64,000 nucleotides of DNA from positions 3,286,001 through 3,350,000 of the forward strand of contig NC_015145.1 in NCBI RefSeq assembly GCF_000189535.1. The letters are read 5' to 3'. The notes beneath the pieces are model-generated. The model was given only the letters and a program-made list of their open reading frames with translations. It had not been told where the DNA came from and made no database searches. The stretch is from Pseudarthrobacter phenanthrenivorans Sphe3 (GTDB taxonomy: Bacteria > Actinomycetota > Actinomycetes > Actinomycetales > Micrococcaceae). The position numbers and the translations under genes were made by a program. Positions 15,539-24,093 of this stretch are shown here, piece after piece (positions within the stretch are counted from its first letter, which is position 1; the number at the start of each line of letters is the position of its first letter).

Positions 15539-17061
15539 CTAGTGCCCCGCCCCCAGCTTCCCGCCGAGGCGTTCGCGCATGGTGGTGCTCGCGTCGTTGA
15601 GGCCGATGATCTTCACGTCCTTGCCGTGGGCGCGGTACTTCTCGGTAATGGCGTCCAGCGCGGCGATCGTGGAGGCGTCCCAGAGGTGCGAGGCATGCAT
15701 GTCGATCACCACGCGCTCCGGGTCCAGGGCGTATTCGAACTGGGTGTAGAGGTCGTTGGAGGACGCGAAAAACAGCTCGCCGTTCACCACGTAGGTGGCC
15801 GTTTCGTGACCCTCCACATTCGAGACGGTCCGCTCCACCGTGACGAAATGGGCCACGCGCCGTGCGAACAGCACCATGGCAACAAGGACCCCCACGCCGA
15901 CGCCGATGGCCAGGTTATGCGAGGCCACGGTGACGATCACGGTGGCCACCATGACCAGGGTTTCGCTTTTAGGCATCATCTTCAGGGTGCGGGGGTGGAT
16001 GCTGTGCCAGTCGAACGTGGCCCAGGAAACGAAGATCATCACCGCGACAAGAGCCGCCATGGGGATCAGCGACACGACGCCGCCCAGCACCACCACCAGG
16101 ATCAGCAGGAAGACCCCGGCCAGGAACGTGGAGATCCGGGTCCGGGCGCCCGACGCCTTGACGTTGATCATGGTCTGGCCGATCATGGCGCAGCCGCCCA
16201 TCCCGCCGGTGAAACCGGTGACGATGTTGGCGACGCCCTGGCCCCACGCCTCGCGGGTCTTGCTGGAGCGGGTGTCCGTGATGTCATCCACGAGCTTGGC
16301 GTCATCAGGGACTCAAGCAGCCCCACGAACGCCATGGCCAGGGCATACGGGAAAAGAACCTGCAGGGTCTCCAGGGTGAACGGGACGTTCGGAATGAACA
16401 GCGACGGCAGCGAATCCGGCAGTTCCCCCTTGTCCCCCACTGTGGGGACGGCCACGGAGGCCAGCACTGTGATGAGGGTGAGCACCACGATTGCCACCAG
16501 CGGGGCCGGGACGGCACTGGTCAGTTTGGGCAGGCCGAACACGATCAGCAAAGCCAGGGCCAGCAGCGGATACACCAGCCACGGCACTCCCAGCAGCTCG
16601 GGGACCTGGGCCATGAACACCAGGATGGCCAGCGCGTTGACGAACCCCACCATGACGGACCTGGGGATGAAGCGCATCAGCCTGCCCACCCCGGAGAGCC
16701 CCAGGATGACCTGGATAAGCCCGGCCAGGACGACGGCGGCAATCAGGTAGTCCACGCCGTGGGACTTCACCAGCGGGGCAATAACCAGGGCCACCGCGCC
16801 CGTCGCGGCCGAGATCATGGCGGGCCGTCCTCCCACGAAGGCGATGGTGACGGCCATGGTGAAGGAGGCGAACAGGCCCAGGCGCGGATCCACGCCGGCG
16901 ATGATGGAGAACGCGATGGCCTCGGGGATCAGTGCCAGCGCGACGACGAGCCCGCCGAGGACCTCAGTCTTCAGCCGACGCGGGGATTTCAGGGTTTCCC
17001 GGACGGACTGCAGCTGTTCCGGGGTGTAGGCGGGGGCGTCACCGGCGGTTTTGGCGGCCAT
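15539..17061 (-). pseudogene. SulP-family sulfate/anion permease, broken by a one-base deletion
   Basis: The first part (from 17061) encodes an N-terminal SulP transporter with many membrane helices (GGLVVALALIPEAIAFSI, LLESLM). The remainder is intact in another frame (LVDDITDTRSSKTREAWGQG, GFTGGMGGCAMIGQT) and ends in a STAS domain with VVIDMHASHLWDASTIAAL. The frames meet at about 16300, where ATGACG-CCAAGC should read ATGACG-GCCAAGC. Restoring one base gives a full-length protein of about 507 residues. This is either a recent pseudogene or a sequencing error in a short GC run. A MerR regulator diverges from it. Confidence 0.85.
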
Positions 17062-17183
17062 TGCTGGCTCCGTTCATGGTCAGGAGAACGCGCATCTGCG
17101 CCCTCGCTCTTTCGAAGATTGAAGGGGCGCAGCGCCGCGCCGGAAGGAGGGGAGCCGCTCTTGGGAGGGCTCACCGCTCATCC

Positions 17184-17213
17184 AAACCCTACCCTAACGT
17201 GATGGTAGGGTTT
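17184..17213. promoter_or_regulatory. Perfect 10-bp dyad between sulP and merR
   Basis: AAACCCTACC (17184-17193) and GGTAGGGTTT (17204-17213) form an exact inverted repeat with a 10-nt spacer, in the divergent region. Long dyads of this kind are typical MerR-family operators. It is the natural candidate site of the adjacent regulator. Confidence 0.65.
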
Positions 17214-17239
17214 AAGCCCGGAGAAGGAAGGAGGGCCTG

Positions 17240-17623
17240 ATGGCGGCCAAAACCGGCAGCACCACCATGCACATCGGCGAACTGGCAGAACGGACAGGTT
17301 TGTCCCTGCGCACCATCAGGCATTACGACGACGTAGGGCTGCTTCCAGCCACGGCCCGCACCGAAGGTGGCTTCCGCGTGTACTCCCAGGACGACGTCGA
17401 GCGCCTGATGGTGATCAAGCAGCTGAAGCCGCTGGGGTTCTCGCTGGAAGAGATGGCCGAGATCCTCGAACTTTTTTCCGTCCACCAGGGGGCAGAGCCC
17501 AGTGCAGAAGAACGAGCCCGGCTCGTGATGTTCCTTGAGAAGGCCGTCCACGAGCGGGCCAAGATGGCACGCAACCTGGCCCAAGCAGACCAGCTTATCG
17601 AACGGCTCAGCGGCCACACCTAA
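17240..17623 (+). CDS. MerR family transcriptional regulator
   Basis: A 127-residue regulator. MHIGELAERTGLSLRTIRHY is the MerR helix-turn-helix, followed by GLLPATARTEGGFRVYSQDD (the wing) and a C-terminal antiparallel coiled-coil helix. It lacks the cysteine pairs of metal-sensing MerR proteins, so it probably senses something else or acts through protein contacts. AAGGAAGGAGG precedes the ATG. It is divergent from the SulP permease, which it may control through the dyad at 17184-17213. Confidence 0.85.
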   Translation: MAAKTGSTTMHIGELAERTGLSLRTIRHYDDVGLLPATARTEGGFRVYSQDDVERLMVIKQLKPLGFSLEEMAEILELFSVHQGAEPSAEERARLVMFLEKAVHERAKMARNLAQADQLIERLSGHT

Positions 17624-17677
17624 CCCACCGCCGTCGTACTTTCCCGCCTGTCATCCCCCGGTGGTACGGTGGCGCCT

Positions 17678-19144
17678 ATGCACCTGAAGGCCTACCAGCG
17701 GAGCCCTGGGCCGCACCGCCGGAGGAAGAAGCCGCGGGCCGTCCTGGCTGGCTACAGCCGCTCCCTTGCCGCCCTTCAGGGGCGGCAGCGATCTTCGCTC
17801 GGCAGATTGGCACGCAGGGTGGTGCCGCGGCACCCGGCCCAACTCATCGTCGTCGGCTTCGTCCTGGCCATCGCAGCGGGGACGGGCCTCCTGATGCTGC
17901 CCGCCGCCGCCACCGGACCACAGGGCGCCTCGCTGCTGGAAGCACTGTTCACCGCCACCTCCGCCGTATGCGTCACCGGGCTGATCACGGTGGACACGCC
18001 GGTTTTCTGGAGCGGGTTCGGGCAGGCCGTCATCCTGTTCCTGATCCAGGTGGGCGGGTTCGGCGTGATGTCCTTCGGCACGCTCCTGGCCGTGCTGACC
18101 GCCCGCCGGCTGGGCCTGCGCTCCCGCATGCTGGCCGCCGCGGAGACCAAAAGCCACGGCTTCGGCGATGTCCGCCGGGTCCTGCTGGGCGTCTTCCTCA
18201 TCACGGTGATCGTGGAGGCTGCCGTGGCGCTCATCCTCACGCTGCACTTCCAGCTGGGCTACGGCTACCCGCCCGGCGAAGCCCTCTGGCACGGGGTCTT
18301 CCATTCCATCTCCGCGTTCAACAACGCAGGATTCGCGCTGTATTCGGACAACCTGATGGGATTCGTGGGCGATCCCTGGGTGTGCCTCCCCATCGCGGCC
18401 GCGGTGATCCTCGGCGGGCTGGGCTTTCCCGTCCTGTTCGAACTTCGGCGCCAGTTCCGCCGGCCGGTGATGTGGAGCATGAACACCAAGCTGGTCCTGG
18501 TGGGCAGCGTGGCGCTCCTTGCCGGCGGCACCGTTTTCCTGACGGCCGCCGAGTGGAGCAACCCGGCCACCCTGGGCGGGCTGCCGCCCCAGGACCGGAT
18601 CCTGGGCGGGTTCTTCCAGTCCGTGATCACCCGCACCGCCGGCTTCAACAGCGTGGACATCGGCCAGATGCACCCGGTGTCCTGGATGGGCATGGACATC
18701 CTGATGTTCATCGGCGGCGGTCCGGCCGGTACCGCGGGCGGCCTCAAAATCACCACGTTCGCGGTGCTGTTCTTCATCCTGGCCACCGAACTGCGCGGCG
18801 ATACTGCCGTGAACATCTTCGGCAAGCGGCTCTCCCGCGCCGTGCACCGGCAGGCGATCTCCGTGGTGCTCCTGGCCATCGCCCTGGTCACGGCGTCCAC
18901 CATGTTCCTGATGCTGATCACCGACTTCGGGCAGGAACGGATCCTGTTCGAAGTGGTCTCGGCGTTTGCCACCGTGGGACTCTCCACCGGCATCACCGCC
19001 GCCATGCCTCCCGCCGGGCAGGTGGTGCTGATCCTGCTCATGTTCATCGGCAGGCTGGGCCCGGTGACCCTAGGCACGGCGCTGGCGCTGCGGAGCCGGC
19101 CCATCATGTACGAATACCCGAAGGAAAGGCCGCTCATTGGCTAA
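17678..19144 (+). CDS. ktrB: KtrB/TrkH potassium transporter subunit
   Basis: A membrane protein of about 488 residues with the four-fold membrane-pore-membrane plan of TrkH/KtrB. The pore loops read TSAVCVTGL, SAFNNAGFAL, TRTAGFNSVD and FATVGLSTGIT; each keeps the central glycine that lines the K+ filter. The N-terminal 50 residues are basic and cytosolic. Start choice is weak: neither ATG 17678 nor GTG 17669 has a good ribosome site, so a leaderless mRNA is possible. Its end overlaps ktrA by eight bases, so the two are co-translated. Confidence 0.88.
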   Translation: MHLKAYQRSPGPHRRRKKPRAVLAGYSRSLAALQGRQRSSLGRLARRVVPRHPAQLIVVGFVLAIAAGTGLLMLPAAATGPQGASLLEALFTATSAVCVTGLITVDTPVFWSGFGQAVILFLIQVGGFGVMSFGTLLAVLTARRLGLRSRMLAAAETKSHGFGDVRRVLLGVFLITVIVEAAVALILTLHFQLGYGYPPGEALWHGVFHSISAFNNAGFALYSDNLMGFVGDPWVCLPIAAAVILGGLGFPVLFELRRQFRRPVMWSMNTKLVLVGSVALLAGGTVFLTAAEWSNPATLGGLPPQDRILGGFFQSVITRTAGFNSVDIGQMHPVSWMGMDILMFIGGGPAGTAGGLKITTFAVLFFILATELRGDTAVNIFGKRLSRAVHRQAISVVLLAIALVTASTMFLMLITDFGQERILFEVVSAFATVGLSTGITAAMPPAGQVVLILLMFIGRLGPVTLGTALALRSRPIMYEYPKERPLIG

Positions 19145-19829
19145 GGACAGGTTCGCCCGCAAGACAGGACGGGGCGCGCAGGCGGACTCGGTGGCCGTCA
19201 TCGGCCTGGGTCGCTTTGGCGGTTCCCTCGCTCTGGAGCTGGAGGCACAGGGCACCGAGGTGCTGGGCATCGACGCCAGCGAGGACGTGGTGCAGTCCTA
19301 TAACGGGCGGCTCACGCACGTGGTCCGTGCGGACTCCACCAAGGAGGAAGTGCTGCGCCAGCTCTCCGTCCACGAATTCGACCGTGCGGTGGTGGGCATC
19401 GGCTCGGACCTGGAGGCCAGCATCCTCACCACGTCCCGGCTGCTCACGTTCGAGCGGCCGGAGATCTGGGCCAAGGCCATCAGCGAACCGCACGCGGAAA
19501 TCCTGGGGCAGCTCGGCGTGCAGCACGTCATCCGGCCCGAGCACGACATGGGCAAGCGCGTGGCACACCTGGTCCGCGGATCAATCATGGACTATGTGGA
19601 ATTCGAGGATGACTTCGTGATGATCCGCACCCGGCCGCCGGGGCCGGCCAGGGACCGGCCGCTGGGCGTGCTGGGTCTGCGGGACCAGTATGGCATCACG
19701 ATTGTGGCGGTGAAGCGGCCGCACGGCACGTGGCAGCACACCACTGCGCAGACGGTTCTTTATGACGACGACGAGATCATCGCCCAGGGGCCGAAGAACC
19801 TTGCCGAGGGGTTCAGCACGCTGGGCTGA
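19137..19829 (+). CDS. ktrA: KtrA/TrkA potassium uptake regulatory subunit
   Basis: A 230-residue cytosolic gating protein. Residues 18-135 form an RCK_N (TrkA-N) Rossmann domain with VIGLGRFGGSLALEL and GIDASEDVVQ, the nucleotide-binding features. Residues about 145-230 form a TrkA-C domain. In this family an octameric ring binds ATP/ADP, and often c-di-AMP, to gate KtrB. The TTG start at 19137 overlaps the end of ktrB and follows AAGGAAAG. The gene order ktrB-ktrA is seen in several Gram-positive genomes. Confidence 0.87.
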   Translation: MAKDRFARKTGRGAQADSVAVIGLGRFGGSLALELEAQGTEVLGIDASEDVVQSYNGRLTHVVRADSTKEEVLRQLSVHEFDRAVVGIGSDLEASILTTSRLLTFERPEIWAKAISEPHAEILGQLGVQHVIRPEHDMGKRVAHLVRGSIMDYVEFEDDFVMIRTRPPGPARDRPLGVLGLRDQYGITIVAVKRPHGTWQHTTAQTVLYDDDEIIAQGPKNLAEGFSTLG

Positions 19830-19849
19830 GGTCCCCCCGGCTGGGGCGG

Positions 19850-19972
19850 TCAGCCCTGGCGCGCCTTCATCCGCGGGTTCTTCTTGTTGATCACGAAGGT
19901 GCGTCCCCGGCGGCGGACGATCTGAGCGCCGGGGATTTTCTTCAGTGCCCGCAGTGAATTACGTACTTTCAT
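19850..19972 (-). CDS. rpmJ: Ribosomal protein bL36, cysteine-free paralog
   Basis: A 40-residue protein reading [19 protein letters not shown], then [20 protein letters not shown]. The bL36 fold is clear, but the zinc ligands (CxxC, C, H) of the standard protein are all absent, making this the C-minus form. Such paralogs replace zinc-containing L36 when zinc is scarce, freeing the metal. Its ATG overlaps the TGA of the Mrf-like gene by one base (TGATG), and AAGGAG lies within the end of that gene, so the two are translated together. Confidence 0.92.
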   Translation of the reverse strand: MKVRNSLRALKKIPGAQIVRRRGRTFVINKKNPRMKARQG

Positions 19973-21111
19973 CAGTTGCTCCTTTGGTGTGTTTCGGTTG
20001 GTTCGTTCAGCCCGAACGGGTCCTCGAACGAGGCGGCGGCGGAGGCCATCTCCTCGTCGGTCAGTCCGCACGCGTTCAGCAGCGCGGCGACTTCAGCGGC
20101 ATCCACGTCGTCACCGGTGACGGCAAGGACCGTTCCGCGGTCGCCGTACTCGGGGTGCCAGTCCAGCCCGGCCTCGTCGGCTGCCGGCGGGGTAAGCAGC
20201 AGTGCTTCGCGCTCAGCCGGCTCGCGGTCAGCCAGCCAGTGTCCGGTGTTTTCGAGCCAGACCCTCGGTCCAATCCCCTGGAGGGCGATCCGGCAACCGG
20301 GGGCGGAGGCCACCCACAGCCTTCCGCGCAACCAGCAGGACCCTTCGGCGAGTGCCTTCAGCGCATGGCGGAAGCGCTCCGGGTGAAGCGGGCGCCGGAT
20401 CCGGTGCACCACAGTGGAGAAGGGTGCCGAAGGCTGTTCCGGCACCCGCACCGAGCCCGGCAGCCTTCGCGCCATGGCCTTTGCCAGGCGGTGCCTGCCC
20501 AGCCGCACGGCGCCGTCGGCATCTGAAACCACGGCATGGGGAGCCAGCTCCCTGAGCAGCTGGACGCCACGGGCGCGCAGCGCAGGGTCCACCGGAACCA
20601 GGGCGGGGTCGGACAGGACGACCGTGTCGCTGAAGGACAGCTCCCCCACCAGGAATTCCCCCGGCGTCCGGTCATCCTCCGCGACCGGGGTGAACCCGGA
20701 CTCGAACAGGGTGTGGTGGTCCCACAGCTGGTCCTCCAAAGCGTCAGGAGCGCAGGCCAGCACCACCGAGTCCACGGTGACCCCGCTGCCCAGTCCCTTC
20801 AGCAGTGCACCCACGGCCATGGACGACTCCACCGCCGCCGGCAGCCCCAGGATGACGTGCGATCCCTGCTGGGCCAGCCGCTCCAGGGCCGGGACAACAT
20901 CCAGCCGGACCGTGCAGCTCAGGCACCCGTGCTCGAGGGTGGACTCGTGGCGCTCCAGGCACTGGCCGTCCCTGAAGACGCGCCGGACAACCACTCCGCC
21001 TTCGAGCAGGTCATGGAAAACCACCAGGGCGCCGGGCACCTCCGCAGCCAGCACGGCGCAGGCTTTCTGCCGGGCAAACACGTCAAGGGAACTCACAACA
21101 GTCACGAACAT
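19972..21111 (-). CDS. Mrf-like COG0523/CobW-type protein of zinc starvation
   Basis: A 379-residue protein related to COG0523 metallochaperone GTPases, with the CxxC-type motif HGCLSCTVR near residue 65 and a CobW C-terminal domain ([16 protein letters not shown], then [10 protein letters not shown]). The P-loop GxxGxGKT expected near the N-terminus is absent; the position reads [15 protein letters not shown]. That degenerate form resembles mycobacterial Mrf (Rv0106), which recruits the hibernation factor MPY to C-minus ribosomes. Pairing with C-minus L36 supports the comparison. The start is ATG 21111, because the upstream palindrome overlaps any longer frame. Confidence 0.75.
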   Translation of the reverse strand: MFVTVVSSLDVFARQKACAVLAAEVPGALVVFHDLLEGGVVVRRVFRDGQCLERHESTLEHGCLSCTVRLDVVPALERLAQQGSHVILGLPAAVESSMAVGALLKGLGSGVTVDSVVLACAPDALEDQLWDHHTLFESGFTPVAEDDRTPGEFLVGELSFSDTVVLSDPALVPVDPALRARGVQLLRELAPHAVVSDADGAVRLGRHRLAKAMARRLPGSVRVPEQPSAPFSTVVHRIRRPLHPERFRHALKALAEGSCWLRGRLWVASAPGCRIALQGIGPRVWLENTGHWLADREPAEREALLLTPPAADEAGLDWHPEYGDRGTVLAVTGDDVDAAEVAALLNACGLTDEEMASAAASFEDPFGLNEPTETHQRSN

Positions 21112-21121
21112 GACCACCACA

Positions 21122-21144
21122 CTATTGCGAAAGGTTCTCAATAG
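21122..21144. promoter_or_regulatory. Candidate Zur box
   Basis: CTATTGCGAA (21122-21131) and TTCTCAATAG (21135-21144) flank AGG and are inverted complements at nine of ten positions. This 23-bp AT-rich palindrome lies 11 bp before the Mrf-like start and overlaps any promoter there. Position and gene content point to the zinc repressor Zur. The zur gene itself is not in the window. Confidence 0.65.
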
Positions 21145-21222
21145 CAAGCCCTGCCGAAACAGCAGCGTACGGCCACTACGGTCCGAAAACGGTAGTCAGT
21201 ATGCTGATCTTTTATTAGGCTG

Positions 21223-21702
21223 GTGGCAGTGACTTGGCTAGGAAGGACCGGAGGCGGACCGATTTCGAAACCAGCAGTGGGCACGCTCGACGTCACCATT
21301 CAGGTGGTGATGCGGGCCGCACTCGGCTTTGTGCTGCTGCTGACATTCACAACTTCCCCGGCTGCCGTGATGTGTCTGCAGATGGACCACACAATGCCCA
21401 TGGCAATGAGCTCCGCGGCGGCGGGCACCGCAGGGGAGACCAGTGGCGCCACCCAAGCTTTGACTGCAACGTCGCGCCACTCACCGTCCGAGCGGGCCTG
21501 CTGCCTGGAGCAGACCGGCTTGCCCCAAGCGACGGCACCGCACCACCGCCCCTTCCCTGATCCTGCTTCTGCTGCCCCCGTCCATGCGGCACCACAGGCT
21601 TCAGAAGGCGCCTTTGCGCCGCCTGGGTGGTTTGACCCGGCACTGAAGAGACTCCAGCATCTCGCACCCTCACTGGCCGCCCTGTCCATCAGCAGGACGT
21701 AG
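21223..21702 (+). CDS. Small membrane protein ending LSISRT, copper-linked
   Basis: A protein of up to 159 residues. A hydrophobic helix (MRAALGFVLLLTFTTSPA) is followed by a Met/His stretch MCLQMDHTMPMAMSS, a CC pair and a Pro/Ala/His-rich region, ending with AALSISRT at the extreme C-terminus. Two other proteins here end the same way (25252 and 52938), all beside copper genes. The outline resembles DUF6153-type proteins, from memory and unverified. The first start is GTG 21223; an internal ATG at the helix is also possible. A Csp gene and a DUF305 gene follow. Confidence 0.6.
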   Translation: MAVTWLGRTGGGPISKPAVGTLDVTIQVVMRAALGFVLLLTFTTSPAAVMCLQMDHTMPMAMSSAAAGTAGETSGATQALTATSRHSPSERACCLEQTGLPQATAPHHRPFPDPASAAPVHAAPQASEGAFAPPGWFDPALKRLQHLAPSLAALSISRT

Positions 21703-21709
21703 AGCTATG

Positions 21710-21745
21710 CCTGCTGCGCCATTCCGTTCCGGCATGCGCAGCAGG
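21710..21745 (+). terminator. Hairpin between the LSISRT gene and csp
   Basis: CCTGCTGCGC (21710-21719) and GCGCAGCAGG (21736-21745) pair perfectly around 16 nt, just after the stop of the small membrane protein. It could partly terminate transcription or stabilise the upstream mRNA; there is no T-run. Confidence 0.5.
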
Positions 21746-21856
21746 TGTTGTCTTTATGCCCGACAGATTGGCCCGCCACCCGGCGGGCGCCCGCAGCCAA
21801 ACCATCAGTGACGCGGCCGGCCCATGCCCAGCCGCACCTCAATTGAGGAGAATCCA

Positions 21857-22267
21857 ATGACCCATCATGTGACATCCATGCTCGATACCTACCCGAAGGA
21901 TCTTGGCGGGGTGGACAAGGAGAAACTTGCCGCCTGCATCGCAGCCTGCTTTGAATGTGCGCAGACCTGCACCGCCTGCGCCGATGCCTGCCTTAGTGAA
22001 GACATGGTCGCCGAGTTGACCAAGTGCATCCGGACCAACCTGGACTGCGCGGACATCTGCGCTGCCACCGGCAATGTCCTGTCCCGGCACACCGGGTATG
22101 ACGCGAACATCACCCGCGCCCTCCTGGAGGCCTGCCGCACCGCGTGCAAAGGATGCGGTGATGAGTGTGAACAGCACGCCGGAATGCACGCGCACTGCCG
22201 GGTCTGCGCCGAGGCATGCCGCCGTTGCGAGACGGCTTGCCAGGACCTGCTGTCCTCGCTCGGTTAA
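21857..22267 (+). CDS. Four-helix-bundle copper storage protein (Csp), copy 1
   Basis: A 136-residue protein with about 18 cysteines spaced along four predicted helices (FECAQTCTACADACL, CIRTNLDCADICAATG, CRTACKGCGDECEQH, CRVCAEACRRCETACQ). This is the DUF326/Csp pattern, in which Cu(I) is bound by thiolates inside the bundle; a tetramer can hold many ions. There is no signal peptide, so it is the cytosolic Csp3 type. TTGAGGAG precedes ATG 21857. Two paralogs lie at 24768 and 36986. The upstream LSISRT protein and downstream DUF305 gene make a copper module. Confidence 0.9.
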   Translation: MTHHVTSMLDTYPKDLGGVDKEKLAACIAACFECAQTCTACADACLSEDMVAELTKCIRTNLDCADICAATGNVLSRHTGYDANITRALLEACRTACKGCGDECEQHAGMHAHCRVCAEACRRCETACQDLLSSLG

Positions 22268-22395
22268 CCCAGCATCCACCCGCAAGAACGGCAATGCGGT
22301 GCGGCGACCACGCCCAAGCCGCTGAATCCGCTCCACCCTTCCCGTCCGGCCCTGCTGCCAGGCGGGGAGGGGCAGGGGCACTGAAAGGAATTCCC

Positions 22396-22986
22396 ATGAG
22401 TGCACAGCAATATCCGGAAAGCCATCGCGAGGACGCGAAGGGACCCTCACAGCAGAAGGCCGGGCGTCAGGGGCAAGAACCGCGCGATACCGCCGGCCAT
22501 GGCGGGAAGGGACATGGCGGAAGCGGCCATGGCTGGGCCCGGATGTATCTGAAGTTCGCTGCCATCCTGCTGGTCAGCCTCGGGCTGATGTGGGTGCTGT
22601 CGATGTCGATGATCCGCACGATCGATCACTTTTATTTCAACCTCAGCAATTTCTGGATGGCGCTGCTGATGGTGTCGGCGATGGCGATCGTCATGGTGGT
22701 TGGCATGTGGTCGATGTTTGCGAACAGGAAAGCGAACATTGCCATGCTGGTGGGTTTCGCAGTGCTCTTCGCAGGCGTTTTCGGACTGGGGCGGACGGAG
22801 ACGTTCGTGGGCGATGAACAGTTCCTGAAGTCCATGATTCCGCATCACTCCCGCGCAATCCTGGTCTGCCAGGAATCAACCATCACTGATCCTGAGATCG
22901 TTGAGCTCTGCGATCAAATCGTGAAGTCCCAACAAGAAGAGATATCGCAGATGCAGTCGATCCTTGACCGGTACGGCTCCGACTGA
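22396..22986 (+). CDS. DUF305 membrane protein
   Basis: A 196-residue protein. The N-terminal 45 residues are hydrophilic and His/Gly-rich (GHGGKGHGGSGHGW); three membrane helices follow, then a C-terminal DUF305-like segment with FLKSMIPHHSRAILVCQE and VKSQQEEISQM. DUF305 proteins are ferritin-like helical proteins often found with copper genes; the paired histidines may bind metal. AAAGGAATTCCC precedes the ATG. It is probably the third gene of the csp module. Confidence 0.82.
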   Translation: MSAQQYPESHREDAKGPSQQKAGRQGQEPRDTAGHGGKGHGGSGHGWARMYLKFAAILLVSLGLMWVLSMSMIRTIDHFYFNLSNFWMALLMVSAMAIVMVVGMWSMFANRKANIAMLVGFAVLFAGVFGLGRTETFVGDEQFLKSMIPHHSRAILVCQESTITDPEIVELCDQIVKSQQEEISQMQSILDRYGSD

Positions 22987-23040
22987 CGGCAAAGGCCCCC
23001 ATGGCAAGGGACACGTCAGTTATTTGGTCCTCTCGGGCAT

Positions 23041-23295
23041 GTGGCGGGTTTCGAAGGCTACGACCCCGACCTCTCCCTGGCCCGCCAGCTGCCCTACCTC
23101 CTGGAGCTGCGGATGCTGCACTTGAGCACAAGGAGTTGGACGTGCAACTGCGGCGAGCAGCTGTCACAGGCGCTGGTGCAACTCACCCACAAGCTCAAGA
23201 AGGACTTCCTGGGCAGCGGGGACGACCCACGGCAGGTCATGGCGGCCTACGCCGAAGCCCACGGGCACACGGTGGGTCAGCGCAACGGGAGGTAG
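23041..23295 (+). CDS. Hypothetical protein, 84 aa, with a CxCG motif
   Basis: A GTG-initiated frame encoding a leucine-rich N-terminus (DLSLARQLPYLLELRML) and then WTCNCGEQLSQALVQLTHKL. Third codon positions are G/C-rich, as in real genes here. The CxCG pair could hold a metal but is too little to name a family. No good ribosome site is seen, and the 3' end overlaps the convergent lipoprotein gene by 19 bp. Confidence 0.45.
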   Translation: MAGFEGYDPDLSLARQLPYLLELRMLHLSTRSWTCNCGEQLSQALVQLTHKLKKDFLGSGDDPRQVMAAYAEAHGHTVGQRNGR

Positions 23296-23738
23296 GGTCT
23301 GTAGGCCTCAAGGGTTCCGTCCAGAACCGGGACCTGGAGTTCCTGGCTGTCAGGGCCAGCAGAAATGGTCAGTGTCACCCGGGACCCGGGGATGTCCTCA
23401 ACCGATTCGAGTATGGCGGGGTTGGTATCGAACTCGTGGCTGGAATCGCCCTTGACGGCTACGCTCACCTTGTCATCAGGATCCGCGATTGTGACTTCCA
23501 CCGGTTCCTGTGACCGGTTGAAAAGCGTACCCAACACCCGTCCAGGTTCGGATTCGGCCGCCGACACGACCAGGAGACTGCGGACCTCAATTCCGCCGAC
23601 TTCCGCATTGACTCCATTGGCGATCGCATAGGTATCCTCCTCAGGTGCTCCGGAACAGGCGGCAAGCACGAGTGCAGCACATGCGGCGGTAAGTGCCCTT
23701 GCCGATCTTCCTGGACCGGCGCCTGATGTGGAATGCAT
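23277..23738 (-). CDS. LpqE-like lipoprotein
   Basis: A 153-residue protein with an N-terminal signal and lipobox LVLAACSG, so it is probably lipid-anchored outside the membrane. The mature part (GVNAEVGGIEVRSLLVVSA, then GTLFNRSQEPVEVTIADP) is a beta-sandwich-like sequence similar to actinobacterial LpqE proteins, whose role is unclear. Its location among copper genes may be meaningful, as LpqE-like folds resemble copper chaperones, but no Met/His copper motif is visible. Confidence 0.6.
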   Translation of the reverse strand: MHSTSGAGPGRSARALTAACAALVLAACSGAPEEDTYAIANGVNAEVGGIEVRSLLVVSAAESEPGRVLGTLFNRSQEPVEVTIADPDDKVSVAVKGDSSHEFDTNPAILESVEDIPGSRVTLTISAGPDSQELQVPVLDGTLEAYRPYLPLR

Positions 23739-23770
23739 TATGGCTCCTCTCTTTGTTATGGGCGGCTCTT

Positions 23771-24073
23771 TCAGGTTTGTGGCGTCTCCCCGTGCCCGTG
23801 TTGGAGGCTGTAGCCCTTGAGGAACCAGTGCGCCCCGCCAATCATCAGGAGGAAGCCGACGGCGCCGACAATGACGAGGTCGGTCGCAATCCCCACAATG
23901 ACGACCGTGAATGCGGCTATGAGCGTCAGGACTCCCCAGGCCATCGCAGCGGCCTCCCTTTGTTTCCTTCCGGGCGCGCCGGCCTGCAGTCTCTGGTACA
24001 GGTCCGGATCGCTGGACGCCAGTTCCTGTTCAAGCTTTTCAAGGCGCCTGCGCTCTTCCTCGGACAATGCCAT
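23771..24073 (-). CDS. DUF3040 membrane protein
   Basis: A 100-residue protein with the DUF3040 signature MALSEEERRRLEKLEQELAS, a short cytosolic helix, two membrane helices and a His-rich end (YSLQHGHGETP). DUF3040 is an actinobacterial family of unknown function. TTGAGGGGTTGTC precedes the ATG. Confidence 0.85.
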   Translation of the reverse strand: MALSEEERRRLEKLEQELASSDPDLYQRLQAGAPGRKQREAAAMAWGVLTLIAAFTVVIVGIATDLVIVGAVGFLLMIGGAHWFLKGYSLQHGHGETPQT

Positions 24074-24093
24074 GACAACCCCTCAACAACCGT

